This document shows positions 1 to 8,594 of a stretch of 64,000 nt of DNA, in pieces; the stretch's first letter is position 1, and each line of letters begins with the position of its first letter. Under the pieces are notes generated by a model that was not told where the DNA came from, did not search any database, and saw nothing but the letters and a program-made list of their open reading frames with translations. Made by a program: the position numbers and the translations under genes. The stretch comes from Pseudoduganella umbonata (GTDB taxonomy: Bacteria > Pseudomonadota > Gammaproteobacteria > Burkholderiales > Burkholderiaceae_D), in the NCBI RefSeq assembly GCF_014192225.1, contig NZ_JACHXS010000003.1:310001-374000 (forward strand). Direction: 5' to 3'.

Positions 1-490
1 CCACGAAAGCGCCATACGGTTCGCCGCCGAACTGGCCGTACTCTTCCTCGTACAGCTTCTTGAAGACAGGGCTCTGGTCCCAGGCCACGCCCTTGAACTT
101 GCGCAGCGTGCGGTGCAGCTCCTGCTTCGAGATGTTCAGCACGCGGATCTTCAGCGTCTCGTCGGTCTCGGTATTGGTGACCAGGTAGTGCAGGCCGCGC
201 CATGCGCTTTCCACCGACTGGAAGCCGGGGTCGTGCAGGATGTGGTTGACCTGGGCGGTGAGTTTCCGGTCGATCTCGCCGATCAGGCCTTCGATCGTCG
301 CGATCACATCGCCGCCGATGACGGCGGCGCCCTGCAGCGCCTGCTCCGCCAGCGTGCGCACGGCGGTCTCCACGGCATCGCGCGCCTTGTCGGTGCGCGG
401 CCGGAATTCCTGGCGCAGCAGGCCGGCGAAATCACCCGAGTCGACTGTGGCAGGCGCCTCGGGCGCCACTTGTTCGTGCATGATGTTCAT
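1..490 (-). CDS. tssC: Type VI secretion sheath large subunit TssC (C-terminus outside window)
   Basis: TssC (VipB/EvpB family) pairs with TssB to build the contractile sheath that drives the Hcp-VgrG needle out of the cell. The visible 163 residues begin MNIMHEQVAPE and include the family region with FQSVESAWRGLHYLV and LRKFKGVAWDQSPVFKKLYEEEYG, typical of the TssC N-terminal third. The ATG at 490 has an AGGA ribosome site and lies 3 bp after the tssB stop, so the two are co-translated. The gene runs off the left edge, so about two thirds of the protein is missing. Family assignment is certain from conserved sequence and from the adjacent tssB and tssA. Confidence 0.95.
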   Translation of the reverse strand, partial: MNIMHEQVAPEAPATVDSGDFAGLLRQEFRPRTDKARDAVETAVRTLAEQALQGAAVIGGDVIATIEGLIGEIDRKLTAQVNHILHDPGFQSVESAWRGLHYLVTNTETDETLKIRVLNISKQELHRTLRKFKGVAWDQSPVFKKLYEEEYGQFGGEPYGAFV

Positions 491-493
491 CGG

Positions 494-1030
494 TCATTCC
501 TGTGGTTGTGATTCGGCTTCCTGCCGGTCGCCGGCCGCGGCGGCCGGTGCCGCCGCCAGTGCGTGCATCAGCGCCGGATCGCGCAGCAGCCGCGCGACCA
601 GTTCCTCGGCACCGGTCTTGCCGTCCATGTAGGTCAGCAGGTTGGCGAGCTGGCTACGCGCTTCCAGCAGCCTGCGCAGCGGCTCGACCTTCCTGGCGAT
701 CGCGCCGGGCGTGAAGTCGTCCATGCTCTCGAACGTCAGGTCGAGCGCAAGATTGCCCTCGCCGGTCAGCGTGTTCGGGACGCTGGCGACGACCCGCGGC
801 TGCATGCCCTTCAGGCGTTCGTCGAAGTTGTCGACGTCGATCTCGAGGAACTTGCGCTCGGCTACCGGCGGCAGCGGCGTGGCCGGCTTGCCCGACAGGT
901 CGGAGAAGACACCCATGACAAACGGCAGCTGCACCGTTTTTTCAGCGCCATAGGCTTCCACGTCGTACTCGATCTGTACGCGCGGCGCGCGGTTCCGCGC
1001 AATGAATTTCTGACTGCTTTCCTTGGCCAC
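494..1030 (-). CDS. tssB: Type VI secretion sheath small subunit TssB
   Basis: TssB (VipA) is the small sheath subunit, interlocking with TssC in the cytoplasmic tail tube sheath. The 178-residue protein starts MAKESSQKFIARNRAPRVQI, the canonical TssB opening, and carries the core LPFVMGVFSDLSGKP and later ERLKGMQPRVVASVPN. I chose the GTG at 1030, because GGAG lies 7 nt upstream and the family starts there; an ATG at 1042 would add four residues but has no ribosome site. The C-terminal Ala-rich tail is slightly longer than usual. It lies between tssA and tssC in one transcription unit. Confidence 0.94.
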   Translation of the reverse strand: MAKESSQKFIARNRAPRVQIEYDVEAYGAEKTVQLPFVMGVFSDLSGKPATPLPPVAERKFLEIDVDNFDERLKGMQPRVVASVPNTLTGEGNLALDLTFESMDDFTPGAIARKVEPLRRLLEARSQLANLLTYMDGKTGAEELVARLLRDPALMHALAAAPAAAAGDRQEAESQPQE

Positions 1031-1137
1031 GATTCGCTCCATTCAAGTGTGGTCATCCACCGGGCGCCTGCGTGACTGCAGGCCCGGATGCTGTTGCTGC
1101 TACTTCGGGATCAATGCAAGGGGTAGCCGGCCGCCCG

Positions 1138-2181
1138 CTAGGACGGCGCGCGCATGCCGCTGACCTGGGCAAGCTGCGACAGGCCTTCCGGCGCGAGCTC
1201 CTGCAGCAGCTCGGTGAAATTCTTGTCGACCAGGCCCATGGCCCGCTGCAGCAGCAGCGGCACGGGGCTGGCCGGCTCGTGACGCGCATACCAGCCGCAC
1301 ATGCGTTCGAGGAGCTGCACGACATCGGCGCGGCTGGCGATCGCGCCGTCGCGGGGCATGCCGGAGTGCGCGGCTGCCGGGTCTTCCTGCACGGGCGCAA
1401 TGGCGGGCTGTGCAACGAACCTGTCGCGGTAAGGGCCGATCGCCCGCAGCGCGCGGCGCAGCAGCACGGCAAGCGGCGCCATGTCCAGGCCGGTGCCGGC
1501 GGGCAGGCGCATACCCAGCGCCGCATCGATGGCCTGCACGCTGCCGGCTGCCGACTCCAGCGCCGCCGCCGTCGCGGCCAGCGCCTCGCTGCCAGCCGCG
1601 GCGAAGGCGGCCTCGATCGCGGCGGGCGCAACCGCGGACCCGACCTCGCCGCTGTCCTGCCCGTCGCCGCTGTGCCGGGCTGCCGCCTCGATATCCTGCA
1701 GCGCGAAAGATCCGACGCCGCGTGCCTCGACCAGTGGCGCAGCCAGCAGTTCGCGCAGCAGGCCGCCCGCCTGCACCAGCATGGCCAGCGTATTGATGCG
1801 CAGCGTGGGGTCGCAGTCGTCGTCGGGGTCGAGTTGCGGATGCAGGCCGTCCCAATGATCCGACAGCAGCGCGGACACCAGCGACAGCCCGGCAGCCAGG
1901 CCCGGCACCCCGTCGAGTCCCAGCAGTGCGCGGACCAGCAGGACCACCACGCGCAGGTCGCGGGTGCATGCCATCAGGTCGAGCGCCTGCGCGCGGATCG
2001 CCTTCCAGTCCGGCGCTGCCGCTGGCGTGATCGTGCTGCCGTATTGCACCTCGGGCTTGCCGCGCACGGCGTCTTCCAGTGCCAGGAAGCGCGGGTCGTA
2101 TTCGAGGTTGTCCCCGCAGGGACGGGCCTCGTCGAGTGGCGCGGCCAGCGCCGCGATGGCGTTCAGTGTGGTGTCGTTCAT
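1138..2181 (-). CDS. tssA: Type VI secretion baseplate/cap protein TssA
   Basis: TssA coordinates baseplate assembly and caps the growing sheath. This 347-residue protein carries an N-terminal ImpA domain (roughly residues 5-130), with the hallmark PCGDNLEYDPRFLALEDAV near residues 19-37. An Ala-rich middle follows, then a C-terminal region ending in RAMGLVDKNFTELLQELAPEGL, as in the short TssA class. The ATG at 2181 precedes MNDTTLNAIAALAAPL. The reading frame is open further upstream, but that extension overlaps the PP2C gene's 3' end and has no conserved sequence. A 107-bp gap separates it from tssB. Confidence 0.92.
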   Translation of the reverse strand: MNDTTLNAIAALAAPLDEARPCGDNLEYDPRFLALEDAVRGKPEVQYGSTITPAAAPDWKAIRAQALDLMACTRDLRVVVLLVRALLGLDGVPGLAAGLSLVSALLSDHWDGLHPQLDPDDDCDPTLRINTLAMLVQAGGLLRELLAAPLVEARGVGSFALQDIEAAARHSGDGQDSGEVGSAVAPAAIEAAFAAAGSEALAATAAALESAAGSVQAIDAALGMRLPAGTGLDMAPLAVLLRRALRAIGPYRDRFVAQPAIAPVQEDPAAAHSGMPRDGAIASRADVVQLLERMCGWYARHEPASPVPLLLQRAMGLVDKNFTELLQELAPEGLSQLAQVSGMRAPS

Positions 2182-2249
2182 ATCGCTGCTCGTATGGGGT
2201 GCGGTGCAGTGGCTGTCTTGATGCCACCGCATCCGTTTGTCATGACGAC

Positions 2250-3209
2250 TTACGCAATCCCGGCGCGGTTGGACGCGGAAGAACGCATCTTTTTTTGCAC
2301 GGGGGACCGCGCGCCGTCGAATCGCACCAGTACCGCCGTGACGTTGTCGCGGCTGGCATACTGGCGGCCCAGTTCGAGCAATGCCGCGCATGCCGTATGC
2401 AGCGAACCGCGCCGGCACAGCAGCGCTTCGATCTGCCGGTGCGGAACCCAGCCATGCAGGCCGTCGCTGCACAGCAGCAGCAGATCGCCTTCGCGCGCTT
2501 CGTGCAGCGCCAGCTCGGGGTCCACGGCAGCCGCCGGCCCGACCGCCTGCAGCAGCAGGTTCGCCGGCGGCAGCGTGCCGGTGGCGCCGGACTCCAGCGC
2601 GCGCTGGTAGGCCGTCTGGTCGCGCGTCAGTTGCACGAGTACGCCGTCGCGGCAGCGGTACAGCCTGCTGTCGCCGACGTGGAAGGAGACAAAGGCACCC
2701 AGTTCGGGCCGGAACTGCAGCCCGGTCAGCGTGCTGCCCATGCCCTGGCCCTCGGCGTGCCCGCGCGCGCGGTTCTCCCGGTAGAGTGCCGCATTCGCGC
2801 CCGCCACGGCGTGCCGGAGGCGGACCATGCGATGCCAGCGCGGATCGATATCGGTGGCCTCCGTGTCGGCGACCGGCACCGCATACGGTACCTGCGCTGC
2901 TGCTTCGCCAGTCGTTTGCTCTTCGGCTTCGGCCAGGCCGCGCGCCAGCGCAGCCAGTGCGCCCGCGCTGGCGGCCTCCCCTTCCGCATGGCCGCCCATG
3001 CCGTCGGCTACCGCCGCCAGGCCCAGCGCGGCATCGATCAGGAAGCGGTCCTCGTTGTGGCGGCGCACCGGGCCGGCATCGGTGGCGCCGCTGGCCCGCA
3101 TGACCAGCCGGCCGTCCGGTGCCTGGGGCACGCTCGGGCCAGTGCGGCTCTCCGGCACATGGCCGCGGGTTTCTTGCTCGCTCGACAGCGGGCGACAGGT
3201 ATCCGGCAT
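2250..3209 (-). CDS. PP2C-type serine/threonine phosphatase of the T6SS cluster
   Basis: This is a PPM-family protein phosphatase of about 319 residues. The metal-binding and catalytic motifs are all visible: RHNEDRF near residue 50, ADGMGGHAEGEAAS near residue 70, GDSRLYR, CSDGL and SRDNVTAVLV. In type VI clusters such phosphatases (PppA/TagG group) reverse threonine phosphorylation, usually of Fha, by a PpkA kinase. Neither partner is in this window; they may lie further left. The start is uncertain: the ATG at 3209 lies 8 nt past the previous stop codon, fitting a tight operon, but the conserved domain begins near the internal ATG at 3101. Confidence 0.88.
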   Translation of the reverse strand: MPDTCRPLSSEQETRGHVPESRTGPSVPQAPDGRLVMRASGATDAGPVRRHNEDRFLIDAALGLAAVADGMGGHAEGEAASAGALAALARGLAEAEEQTTGEAAAQVPYAVPVADTEATDIDPRWHRMVRLRHAVAGANAALYRENRARGHAEGQGMGSTLTGLQFRPELGAFVSFHVGDSRLYRCRDGVLVQLTRDQTAYQRALESGATGTLPPANLLLQAVGPAAAVDPELALHEAREGDLLLLCSDGLHGWVPHRQIEALLCRRGSLHTACAALLELGRQYASRDNVTAVLVRFDGARSPVQKKMRSSASNRAGIA

Positions 3210-3216
3210 CGCGCAG

Positions 3217-3927
3217 TCAGGGTCCGGGGTCGCTGGAGTACCGGCTGGACGCGAACCCGTTGACATCGCACGAAAAGACGATCTTGCTGCAGGCCTGCTT
3301 GCCGACGTGATCGCCTTTCGTGCTCGAACCATGCCGCCGCGTGGTCTTGCGGCCTGCCTGCGTGATGATTACGTTCTGGACCCTTGCATGCACCTGGTTT
3401 CGAAGGCCATGCTGGCAAAGACGATGGATCAGGTCGCGGGCAAAGGAATCCTCGCTGAGGACCGTCGCACTGATCTTCCTCGCGTCGGCGTCGACATGTG
3501 CCATGCCCCTGGCTGCCTGGCAGGACGTGATGTTGATCTTGCAGTTGGCACGCAATCCCATGCCATGCAGGAAGTTCGCCATCGCCATTCCGCCGATGCC
3601 GCAGACCGTTGCCATGCTGCTGCTGCCATGGCCGCGCAAGATCAGTTCCGAGTTATTGGTCAGCTGGGAAAGGTGCGTTGTAAACGCCTGCAGCGCGGAT
3701 GCGCTCATCAGGGTGCTGGGCTTGACCATTTCCGAACTGATCCCAACCGGCTCGTAGTCGTGATAACTGGTTCCCCGCGCACACAGGTACGTCAGCGTAT
3801 CGACCACCCATCCCTTGCCCTGCAAGTGCTTGCGCAACGAAGCAGTGCCACTGTCGATCGACTGATCGCCATCGGACGTACTTTTGTCCATGAACTGGAT
3901 GATCAGTATCCTGTCTACGTTTCTCAT
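3217..3927 (-). CDS. Clan-CD (caspase/C80-like) putative cysteine peptidase at head of T6SS operon
   Basis: A 236-residue protein that I cannot assign to a named family. It shows the clan-CD peptidase layout: a hydrophobic strand then His-Gly (ELILRGHG, His100), and a second hydrophobic strand then Ser-Cys (KINITSCQAARG, Cys136). This spacing and the TSCQ context resemble the self-processing cysteine protease domain of MARTX toxins (C80). No signal peptide or membrane segment is visible. The ATG at 3927 follows GAGAG; an alternative ATG at 3942 adds five residues. It is the first gene of the run towards tssC, 8 nt from the phosphatase, so it could be a T6SS-linked effector or processing enzyme. 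That role is inference. Confidence 0.6.
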   Translation of the reverse strand: MRNVDRILIIQFMDKSTSDGDQSIDSGTASLRKHLQGKGWVVDTLTYLCARGTSYHDYEPVGISSEMVKPSTLMSASALQAFTTHLSQLTNNSELILRGHGSSSMATVCGIGGMAMANFLHGMGLRANCKINITSCQAARGMAHVDADARKISATVLSEDSFARDLIHRLCQHGLRNQVHARVQNVIITQAGRKTTRRHGSSTKGDHVGKQACSKIVFSCDVNGFASSRYSSDPGP

Positions 3928-4506
3928 CTTCGGCTCTCTCATGAAAATACCGCGTGGCGTACCGCCTCCTCCGCTCCAGCCTGGATAGCATGGGATGGAT
4001 TCCTGGAATCCGCCGTGAAGCGGGCGAGGCGCTGAACTGTCAGAGGAGATACGCGCGATAGCGCGGCATGGATGCGGCCGGCGATGGAAAGCGCTCCGCG
4101 GCCGCGGCCGGTGACGAAGTCGCAGGTTTGCCGATTGCGGTCGCGGGCGACAAGGATGCAGTCGCACTGCATGCCGATGCCGCGCCGGCTGGCTTTGCCG
4201 CCGGGCTTGCGGGGCGGGCGGTCCATGTGGCGCGAGCCCTTTTGCGATTTGCGATTCGAGATGTTAAGGCGTACTAGGGGTTTCGGCGAGCACCGCTCGC
4301 CGCCTACGCAGCGGTGCTCGCATGCAAGCGAGCACTCCCCCTTCGTCATATCGACTACGCCGGATAACTGCGGCCGCGGTTCACGCCGCACGCCGGCAAT
4401 GAAGCGGTGGCGCCACCGGAAGGTTCCGGGGAGAAGTATTCTCAGTTAAAGGGAACAGCGCCATGTTTTTTGTCACATGCCGCCGCGGCAGCCCCTTATC
4501 GCATGA
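3928..4506. promoter_or_regulatory. Intergenic: T6SS operon leader and region downstream of proX
   Basis: This stretch of about 580 bp has no convincing gene. The side near 3927 must hold the promoter of the T6SS-side operon; the side near 4506 lies downstream of proX. The only strong structure is the 12-bp-stem inverted repeat at 4286-4321. Open frames here are Ala/Arg-rich and look like GC-rich noise. Confidence 0.4.
4286..4321. repeat. Perfect 12-bp inverted repeat (hairpin)
   Basis: Arms GCGAGCACCGCT (4286-4297) and AGCGGTGCTCGC (4310-4321) are exact reverse complements around a 12-nt spacer. A further partial copy, GCGAGCAC, follows at 4328-4335. There is no T-run on either strand, so it is not a classical intrinsic terminator. 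It lies between divergently arranged 3' and 5' ends and could be a repeat-type palindrome, a protein site or a Rho-assisted terminator for proX. Confidence 0.6.
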
Positions 4507-5556
4507 CTAGGACTTTGCCGCGGCAAGCGCCTGCGCGATCCAACTGTCGAACAGCTGCTGGTGGTACTTGATCCAGCCTTCGGTATGCCGGGCGATGTCG
4601 GCCTGCGTGTTTTCGCCACTGCGCATGCGCTCGTTCTGCGCGCTGATGTCGGCGATCGGCAGCCGCATCACTTCGAACAGCTTGACGGCCGCCGGATTGC
4701 GCTCGGCCCAGGCGCGGTTCACGACGATGCGCGTGGTGTTGATGGAAAAGCCGTAGTCGCTGCCATCGGCGAGCCGGGTATCGGCCTTTTCCGGATTGGA
4801 CGAGAACGGCACCTGCAGCCACACGACATCCTTGCCCGGCACCAGCACCCCGCTCACCCAGTACGGCGTCCACGTGTAGTACAGCACGGGTTCGCCGCGC
4901 TGGTGGCGGCCGATGGTATCGGCGATCAGTGCCGGATAGCTGCCCTGCACATGGCTGACCGTCGTACGCAGCTTGTAGGCGTCCAGGTGGTTCTCGATCA
5001 TCGCCTCGCATCCCCAGCCCGGATCGCAGCCGGTGAGATCGGCCTTGCCGTCGCCGTCATGGTCGAACAGCTTGGCCAGTTCCGGGTCGCGCAGCTGGTC
5101 GATATTGGTGATGCGGTATTTGTCGGCGGTGGCCTTGTCGATCAGATAGCCCTGCGCCGCCGGGCCGGCATACTGGCCGACGCGCATCAGTTTGGCGTCG
5201 CCGCCGGCATTGTCGTAATAGTCCTTTTGAAGATGGTCCCAGTGCACCGCAAGGTACGTCGCGTCGCCATTGGCGACGGCGACGTGCGCGGTCGGATAGC
5301 CGACTTCCCGGATCGGCTGCGGCTCGTAGCCCAGCCTTTCCAGCGCGCGGTCGACCAGCATGGTCTGGAAGGTCTCTTCGGCGATCGGGCTTTGCAGTGC
5401 CTGCACCTTGGCGCCCTTGCCGGGCAGGCCGGCATCGGGCGTTTGCGCCATGGCCAGGCTGGTGGTCAGGGCCAGCGCGGCAAGCGCCAGGGCCGAAAAC
5501 CATTTGAACCTGCGCTGCGTTTGGTGGGTGACGTCGAAGTGTTTCAGGTGTTGCAT
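4507..5556 (-). CDS. proX: Glycine betaine/proline-type ABC transporter substrate-binding protein ProX
   Basis: This is the periplasmic binding protein of an osmoprotectant importer (glycine betaine, proline betaine or choline). The 349-residue protein has a long n-region and then the hydrophobic signal WFSALALAALALTTSLAMA, cleaved near residue 37. Mature features match the ProX/OpuAC fold: WDHLQKDYYDNAG, TGCDPGWGCEAMIENH and EPVLYYTWTPYWV, with aromatic residues expected to cage a quaternary amine. It is the last gene of the proV-proW-proX order. The ligand cannot be fixed from sequence alone. Confidence 0.93.
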   Translation of the reverse strand: MQHLKHFDVTHQTQRRFKWFSALALAALALTTSLAMAQTPDAGLPGKGAKVQALQSPIAEETFQTMLVDRALERLGYEPQPIREVGYPTAHVAVANGDATYLAVHWDHLQKDYYDNAGGDAKLMRVGQYAGPAAQGYLIDKATADKYRITNIDQLRDPELAKLFDHDGDGKADLTGCDPGWGCEAMIENHLDAYKLRTTVSHVQGSYPALIADTIGRHQRGEPVLYYTWTPYWVSGVLVPGKDVVWLQVPFSSNPEKADTRLADGSDYGFSINTTRIVVNRAWAERNPAAVKLFEVMRLPIADISAQNERMRSGENTQADIARHTEGWIKYHQQLFDSWIAQALAAAKS

Positions 5557-5602
5557 GCGTATTCCTCTTCCGATGAGCGCTTGATGTGCGCTTGATGTGT
5601 CC

Positions 5603-6706
5603 TTAATGCGCCGTAACGGGCGCGGCCGGTGCCGCCGTTTCGCCGCGGCCGCCGCGCACCAGCCGCAGGATGAAACCGGCCGGCCCGGTCTGGTACCAGT
5701 GGCGCACGCCGCGGCGCGGCTGGCCCATTGCCTGCGTCAGGCGGTCCAGCGCGATGGCCAGCAGCACGATGCCCAGGCCACCGACAGTGGCCAGGCCCAT
5801 GTCCAGGCGGCCGATGCCGCGCAAGACCATCTGGCCCAGGCCGCCGACCGCGATCATCGAGGCGATCACCACCATCGACAGCGACAGCATCAGCGACTGG
5901 TTGATGCCGGCCATGATGGACGGCATCGCCAGCGGCAGCTGCACGCGGGTCAGCAGCTGCCACGGCGAAGCGCCATAGGCGCGTGCCGCTTCGATCAGGT
6001 CGGGACGCACCTGGCGGATGCCCAGGTTGGTCAGGCGCACCAGCGGCGGCAGCGCGAAGATGATGGTGACGATCACGCCGGGCGCATTGCCGATACCGAA
6101 CAGCATGACCACCGGTACCAGGTACACGAAGGCCGGCGTGGTCTGCATGGCGTCGAGCAGCGGGCGCAGGATGTTCTGCGCGCGGTCGCTGCTGGCCAGG
6201 AATATCCCCAGCGGCAAGCCGATCGCCAGGCAGAACGCCAGCGATGTCAGCACCAGCGACAGCGTGATCATCGCCTCTGGCCAGACGCCCAGCATGGTCA
6301 CGGCCAGCAGCGCCAGCACGGTGCCGGCGGCCAGCGCGCCGCTGGTGAACTGCCAGGCCAGCAGGCCGACGATGGCGATCACCACGGACGACGGCGCGGC
6401 CAGCAGCAGGTCGCCCATGCCGGCCAGTGTGGCGTCGATCGGTGCGCGCACGGCCTGGAAGAACGGCCGGAAATGCTCGACGATCCAGCCCAGCCCCGTA
6501 TTGATCCAGGCTTCCAGCGGCAGCGAGCCATCGAAGAGCTGTGCCAGGTGCACGCCACCGGCTTGCCCGGTCGTAGCCGCCGATGAAGCGGCCGGCGCCG
6601 CGGCATCGAGCCACGAGGTGTCGCCCGGCGGGGCGGGCAGCCAGGGGTTGACCGGCGCGGCTGGCGAGACGCCCGGTTCGAGTGAGGCAACGGTACTGGA
6701 ATTCAT
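5603..6706 (-). CDS. proW: Glycine betaine/proline-type ABC transporter permease ProW
   Basis: Inner-membrane permease of the ProU-type importer, 367 residues. A Pro/Ala-rich N-terminus carries [25 protein letters not shown], typical of ProW. Several membrane helices follow, then the coupling segment with [32 protein letters not shown] (EAA loop, roughly residues 235-275) that contacts the ATPase. It ends 46 bp before proX. Upstream, towards proV, lies an unusual tandem repeat array (6738-6861), so translation is probably independent rather than coupled to proV. Confidence 0.94.
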   Translation of the reverse strand: MNSSTVASLEPGVSPAAPVNPWLPAPPGDTSWLDAAAPAASSAATTGQAGGVHLAQLFDGSLPLEAWINTGLGWIVEHFRPFFQAVRAPIDATLAGMGDLLLAAPSSVVIAIVGLLAWQFTSGALAAGTVLALLAVTMLGVWPEAMITLSLVLTSLAFCLAIGLPLGIFLASSDRAQNILRPLLDAMQTTPAFVYLVPVVMLFGIGNAPGVIVTIIFALPPLVRLTNLGIRQVRPDLIEAARAYGASPWQLLTRVQLPLAMPSIMAGINQSLMLSLSMVVIASMIAVGGLGQMVLRGIGRLDMGLATVGGLGIVLLAIALDRLTQAMGQPRRGVRHWYQTGPAGFILRLVRGGRGETAAPAAPVTAH

Positions 6707-6737
6707 GCTGGTCCTTTCTGTATTTCTGAAGCGATAA

Positions 6738-6861
6738 GCGGCAATTCATGACGCGGTTAATTCAGCATGCGGCAATGCATGACGCGGTTAATTCAGCATG
6801 CGGCAATTCATGACGCGGTTTATTCAGCATGCGGCAATTCATCATGCGGTCAATCCATCAT
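6738..6861. repeat. 31-bp tandem repeat array, four units, between proV and proW
   Basis: The unit begins GCGGCAATTCATGACGCGG and continues TTAATTCAGCAT. Three near-identical units lie at 6738-6768, 6769-6799 and 6800-6830, with one or two substitutions. A degenerate fourth unit lies at 6831-6861, with further decay towards 6884. It fills most of the gap between the proV stop and the proW start and is more AT-rich than its surroundings. Each unit holds ATTCATGA/ATTCAGCAT elements, so it could tune proW translation or mRNA stability, or simply be a slippage-prone minisatellite. Confidence 0.85.
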
Positions 6862-6884
6862 GCGCTGATTCATGCAGCCGGAAT

Positions 6885-8114
6885 TCATGCCGCGGCAGCG
6901 CGCGGCTCGGCAATGGCGGGCGTATCGCGGTCGAGGAACTTCAGCAGCGTGGTCTTGCTGATGGCGCCGCGGAAGCTGCCGTCGTTGGCCACTACGGGCA
7001 CGGCATACGGCAGCTGCGCCACCTGGCCGAACAGGCCGGCGACGGGTTCGTCCGCATCGATGCATTGCACGTCCGGCAGGTACGCATGCGACAGCCCCAG
7101 CGGGCCGGTGTGGCCGTCGAGCGCGCTGCGCAGCGAATCGGCCGACACCACGCCGAGGAATTCGCGCCGGGGATTGACGACATACGCATATGCCCTGTCC
7201 TGCTCTTCCAGCATCGACAGCGCCGCACGGGCGCCGCGGGTCGGCGATTCCGACACCACGACCTGGCTCTTGCGGGCGATATCGCCCGCCTTGAATACGG
7301 CCGCCGCATCGACACCGCGCACGAAGTTGCGCACCCAGTCGTTGGCGGGCCTGCGCAGGATTTCCTCCGGCGTGCCGACCTGCACCACGTGACCGTCCTT
7401 CATGATGGCGACCCGGTCGCCGATGCGCATCGCTTCGTCGAGGTCATGCGAAATGAAGACGATGGTGCGGCGCTTGATCTGCTGCAGCCGCAGCAGCTCC
7501 GACTGCATTTCCGTGCGCATGATCGGGTCGAGCGCGGAAAACGCCTCGTCCATCAGCAGGATCGACGGATCGCAGGCCAGCGCGCGGGCCAGTCCCACGC
7601 GCTGCTGCATGCCGCCGGACAGTTCGTCGGGATAGCTTGCGGCATAGCCGGCCAGGCCGACCTGCTCCAAAGCCTGCCGGGCCTGCGCATGGCGCTGGGC
7701 TTTCGGCACGCCGGCCAGTTCCATGCCGAAGGCTGTGTTGTCGAGCACGCTGAGCTGGGGCAGCAGCGCGAACGACTGGAACACCATGCTGATGTCCTTG
7801 CGGCGCAGCGCGCGCAGCTGCGCGTCCGGCAAGGTATTGATGTCGTTGCCATCGACCAGGATGCGGCCGTCGGTCGGTTCGATCAGGCGATTGAGCATGC
7901 GCACCAGCGTCGACTTGCCCGAACCGGACAGGCCCATGATGACGAAGATCTCGCCCGCTTCGATGGTGAAGGTGGCATCGAACACGCCGATCGTGCAGCC
8001 GGTGCCGGCCAGGATGTCCCCCTTGCTGGCCCCCTGGCGCACCAGCGCCAGCGCCGCTTCGGGCTGGTCGCCGAAGACTTTGAAGACATGGTCGATGATG
8101 ATTTGTTTTGCCAC
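6885..8114 (-). CDS. proV: Glycine betaine/proline-type ABC transporter ATP-binding protein ProV
   Basis: ATPase of the ProU-type importer, 409 residues. It has the ProV-specific N-terminus ([18 protein letters not shown]), Walker [10 protein letters not shown] near residue 62, signature [15 protein letters not shown], Walker [14 protein letters not shown] and the switch His in FISHDLDEA. After residue 275 comes a CBS-pair regulatory region, which in this family senses ionic strength. I chose the GTG at 8114, because AAGGAG sits 9 nt upstream and the conserved N-terminus starts there; the open frame upstream to 8351 has no conserved sequence. It is the first gene of the operon. Confidence 0.94.
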   Translation of the reverse strand: MAKQIIIDHVFKVFGDQPEAALALVRQGASKGDILAGTGCTIGVFDATFTIEAGEIFVIMGLSGSGKSTLVRMLNRLIEPTDGRILVDGNDINTLPDAQLRALRRKDISMVFQSFALLPQLSVLDNTAFGMELAGVPKAQRHAQARQALEQVGLAGYAASYPDELSGGMQQRVGLARALACDPSILLMDEAFSALDPIMRTEMQSELLRLQQIKRRTIVFISHDLDEAMRIGDRVAIMKDGHVVQVGTPEEILRRPANDWVRNFVRGVDAAAVFKAGDIARKSQVVVSESPTRGARAALSMLEEQDRAYAYVVNPRREFLGVVSADSLRSALDGHTGPLGLSHAYLPDVQCIDADEPVAGLFGQVAQLPYAVPVVANDGSFRGAISKTTLLKFLDRDTPAIAEPRAAAA

Positions 8115-8594
8115 GTTGTGGTTCTCCTTCGGTTTCGCGAATGAATGAAACCCTGCGGCCATGGGCCTTCGACGGGAATCGGCGAGCCCCGGGCCGACGG
8201 CGATACGGCGGCGCAACAGCGCACACGGGCGACGGAACAGGGCGGGACACGCGTGACCGGCGGAACGATGCCTGGACTCCGGGTGTCGGGTGCGTGCTAA
8301 AAGAGGCTGGGGTTCAGGACTTTTAACCACGCTGGCGCCATGAAAAAGCATGGCGCCAGGGTATTTGACGACAATGCGTCAAACGAGCAACGGATATGGG
8401 CGCATGGCCCGTTGGGTGCCCCCGCGCGTTATGCGGGAAGCAAGATACTGCGACAGTACAGCAGGGTGCAGCGCCGGTGCTGCAGAGACGTCATGGACGT
8501 TCTGTTGTAAATATGCATCAAGTATAACGCAACAATACGTAAAAGTCCAGTGACATCCCCGGCCCGACTGTGCTAGCAATGTTCGGCAACGCAC
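8115..8594. promoter_or_regulatory. proVWX leader and porin downstream region
   Basis: This 480-bp gap contains no supported gene. It must carry the proV promoter. The part near 8500-8560 is AT-rich and could hold the -10 region, giving a long leader that includes the hairpin at 8332-8359. No binding motif of a named regulator was recognised. Confidence 0.4.
8332..8359. repeat. Perfect 11-bp hairpin in the proV leader
   Basis: CTGGCGCCATG (8332-8342) and CATGGCGCCAG (8349-8359) are exact reverse complements around a 6-nt loop AAAAAG. It lies about 220 nt upstream of the proV GTG on the side from which proV is transcribed. No T-run follows on either strand, so it is more likely a leader RNA structure or a protein-binding palindrome than a terminator. 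Confidence 0.6.

Noticed and set aside
4068..4277. 69-residue Ala-rich frame in the T6SS/proX gap
   Set aside because: No ribosome site and composition typical of GC-rich noise.
6738..6861. Possible CRISPR-like array between proV and proW
   Set aside because: The units are directly contiguous with no spacers, so this is a simple tandem repeat.
8332..8359. Intrinsic terminator for either flanking operon
   Set aside because: No T-run follows the stem on either strand.
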